DNA of 64,000 bases from Eutreptiella sp. 'Long Island Sound 2002' (taxonomy: Eukaryota; Euglenozoa; Euglenophyceae; Eutreptiales; Eutreptiaceae), in assembly GCA_964036045.1 (NCBI GenBank), contig CAXIWF010000543.1:62001-126000 (forward strand), read 5' to 3'. The position numbers and the translations under genes are program-made. Positions 63,634 through 64,000 of this stretch are shown here, one piece after another; position 1 is the stretch's first letter, and each line of letters opens with the position of its first letter. Below the pieces are notes generated by a model that was given only the letters and a program-made list of their open reading frames with translations, was not told the origin of the DNA and made no database searches.

Positions 63634-64000
63634 CATTCACAAGGACCAGGCATTGCTGGGGTAGACATATAGGCATAAAACAATTCCCTAAAATTTTCCA
63701 AGTTTTCGGGCACAAAAACATGGGAACACGTTCTGTGTTTGTGGCCTACACTCTGCAGCCTGACCCACCACTCTGGACTCTCCCTGAACAAGGGATCTCC
63801 AGGGGGTGGGAGCCCATTCACAAGGGCCAGGCATTGCTGGGGTAGACATATAGGCATAAAACAATTTCCTAAAATCTTCCAAGTTTTCGGGCACAAAAAC
63901 ATGGGAACACGTTCTGTGTTTGTGGCCTACACTCTGCAGCCTGACCCACCACTCTGGACTCTCCCTGAACAAGGGATCTCCAGGGGGTGGGAGCCCATTC
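63634..64000. repeat. 181-bp tandem repeat, cut by the window end (unit 4)
   Basis: The first two copies are visible, the second incomplete by a few bases because the window ends. Confidence 0.9.

Larger units (their letters stand above)
54233..64000. repeat. Large tandem unit 4 (partial, 9,768 bp)
   Basis: It continues the array with four linkers and a long satellite block of the same length as in units 1 and 3. It stops inside the 181-bp repeat, about 950 bp before the expected 5S gene. Offset to unit 1 is 54,232, then 54,390 after the satellite. Its opening junction carries the same variant bases as the start of unit 2, not those of units 1 and 3. Confidence 0.95.

Noticed and set aside
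1-64000. 18S/28S rRNA or tRNA genes in the spacers
   Set aside because: I see no conserved large-rRNA blocks and no tRNA cloverleaf with a GGTTCRANTCC box; only 5S is present.

Overview
The window is a tandem array of very large, nearly identical repeat units from a euglenid nuclear genome, most likely Euglena or a close relative. Two linked RNA genes support this. One is a 5S rRNA gene whose sequence closely resembles the Euglena 5S as I recall it. About 650 bp downstream, on the same strand, is a spliced-leader (SL) RNA gene whose first 26 nt are the euglenid trans-spliced leader, followed by a GT donor. Linked, tandemly repeated 5S and SL RNA genes are an established Euglena arrangement. 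Here each pair sits inside a 16-22 kb unit instead of a short repeat. I see no intact protein-coding gene.

Layout. Three units are complete: 1-15811 (15,811 bp), 15812-38263 (22,452 bp) and 38264-54232 (15,969 bp). A fourth starts at 54233 and runs off the end. Unit edges are arbitrary because the window opens in mid-array. Each unit has the same order: a junction with linker modules in plus orientation; a nested satellite of 158-bp monomers interrupted by 286-bp linkers in minus orientation, with a 1,153-bp higher-order period; a hairpin-rich spacer; a 20-30 bp minisatellite; a 181-bp tandem repeat; a pair of 149-bp direct repeats; the 5S-SL cassette bracketed by two ~200-bp direct repeats that carry G-quadruplex runs; a gene-free spacer; a degenerate ~411-bp repeat rich in TATCCTAA ending in a long hairpin; and a broken exon-like frame running into a 12-bp minisatellite.

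The units differ mainly in copy number. Unit 2 has two extra 1,153-bp repeats, a 1,263-bp internal duplication and one extra monomer (3,727 bp in all). Units 3 and 4 have one monomer more than unit 1. Unit 2 alone also carries a 2,912-bp non-autonomous DNA transposon with 17-bp terminal inverted repeats and a TA target duplication. It has captured an exon-like piece of a carbamoyl-phosphate synthetase gene with both splice sites.

Functionally the window would yield 5S rRNA (RNA polymerase III) and SL RNA, the donor that caps mRNAs by trans-splicing. The rest looks like satellite and spacer DNA. The large open frames over the 158-bp satellite are stop-free repeat DNA, not genes. SL position 8 is the canonical G in unit 2 but A in units 1 and 3.
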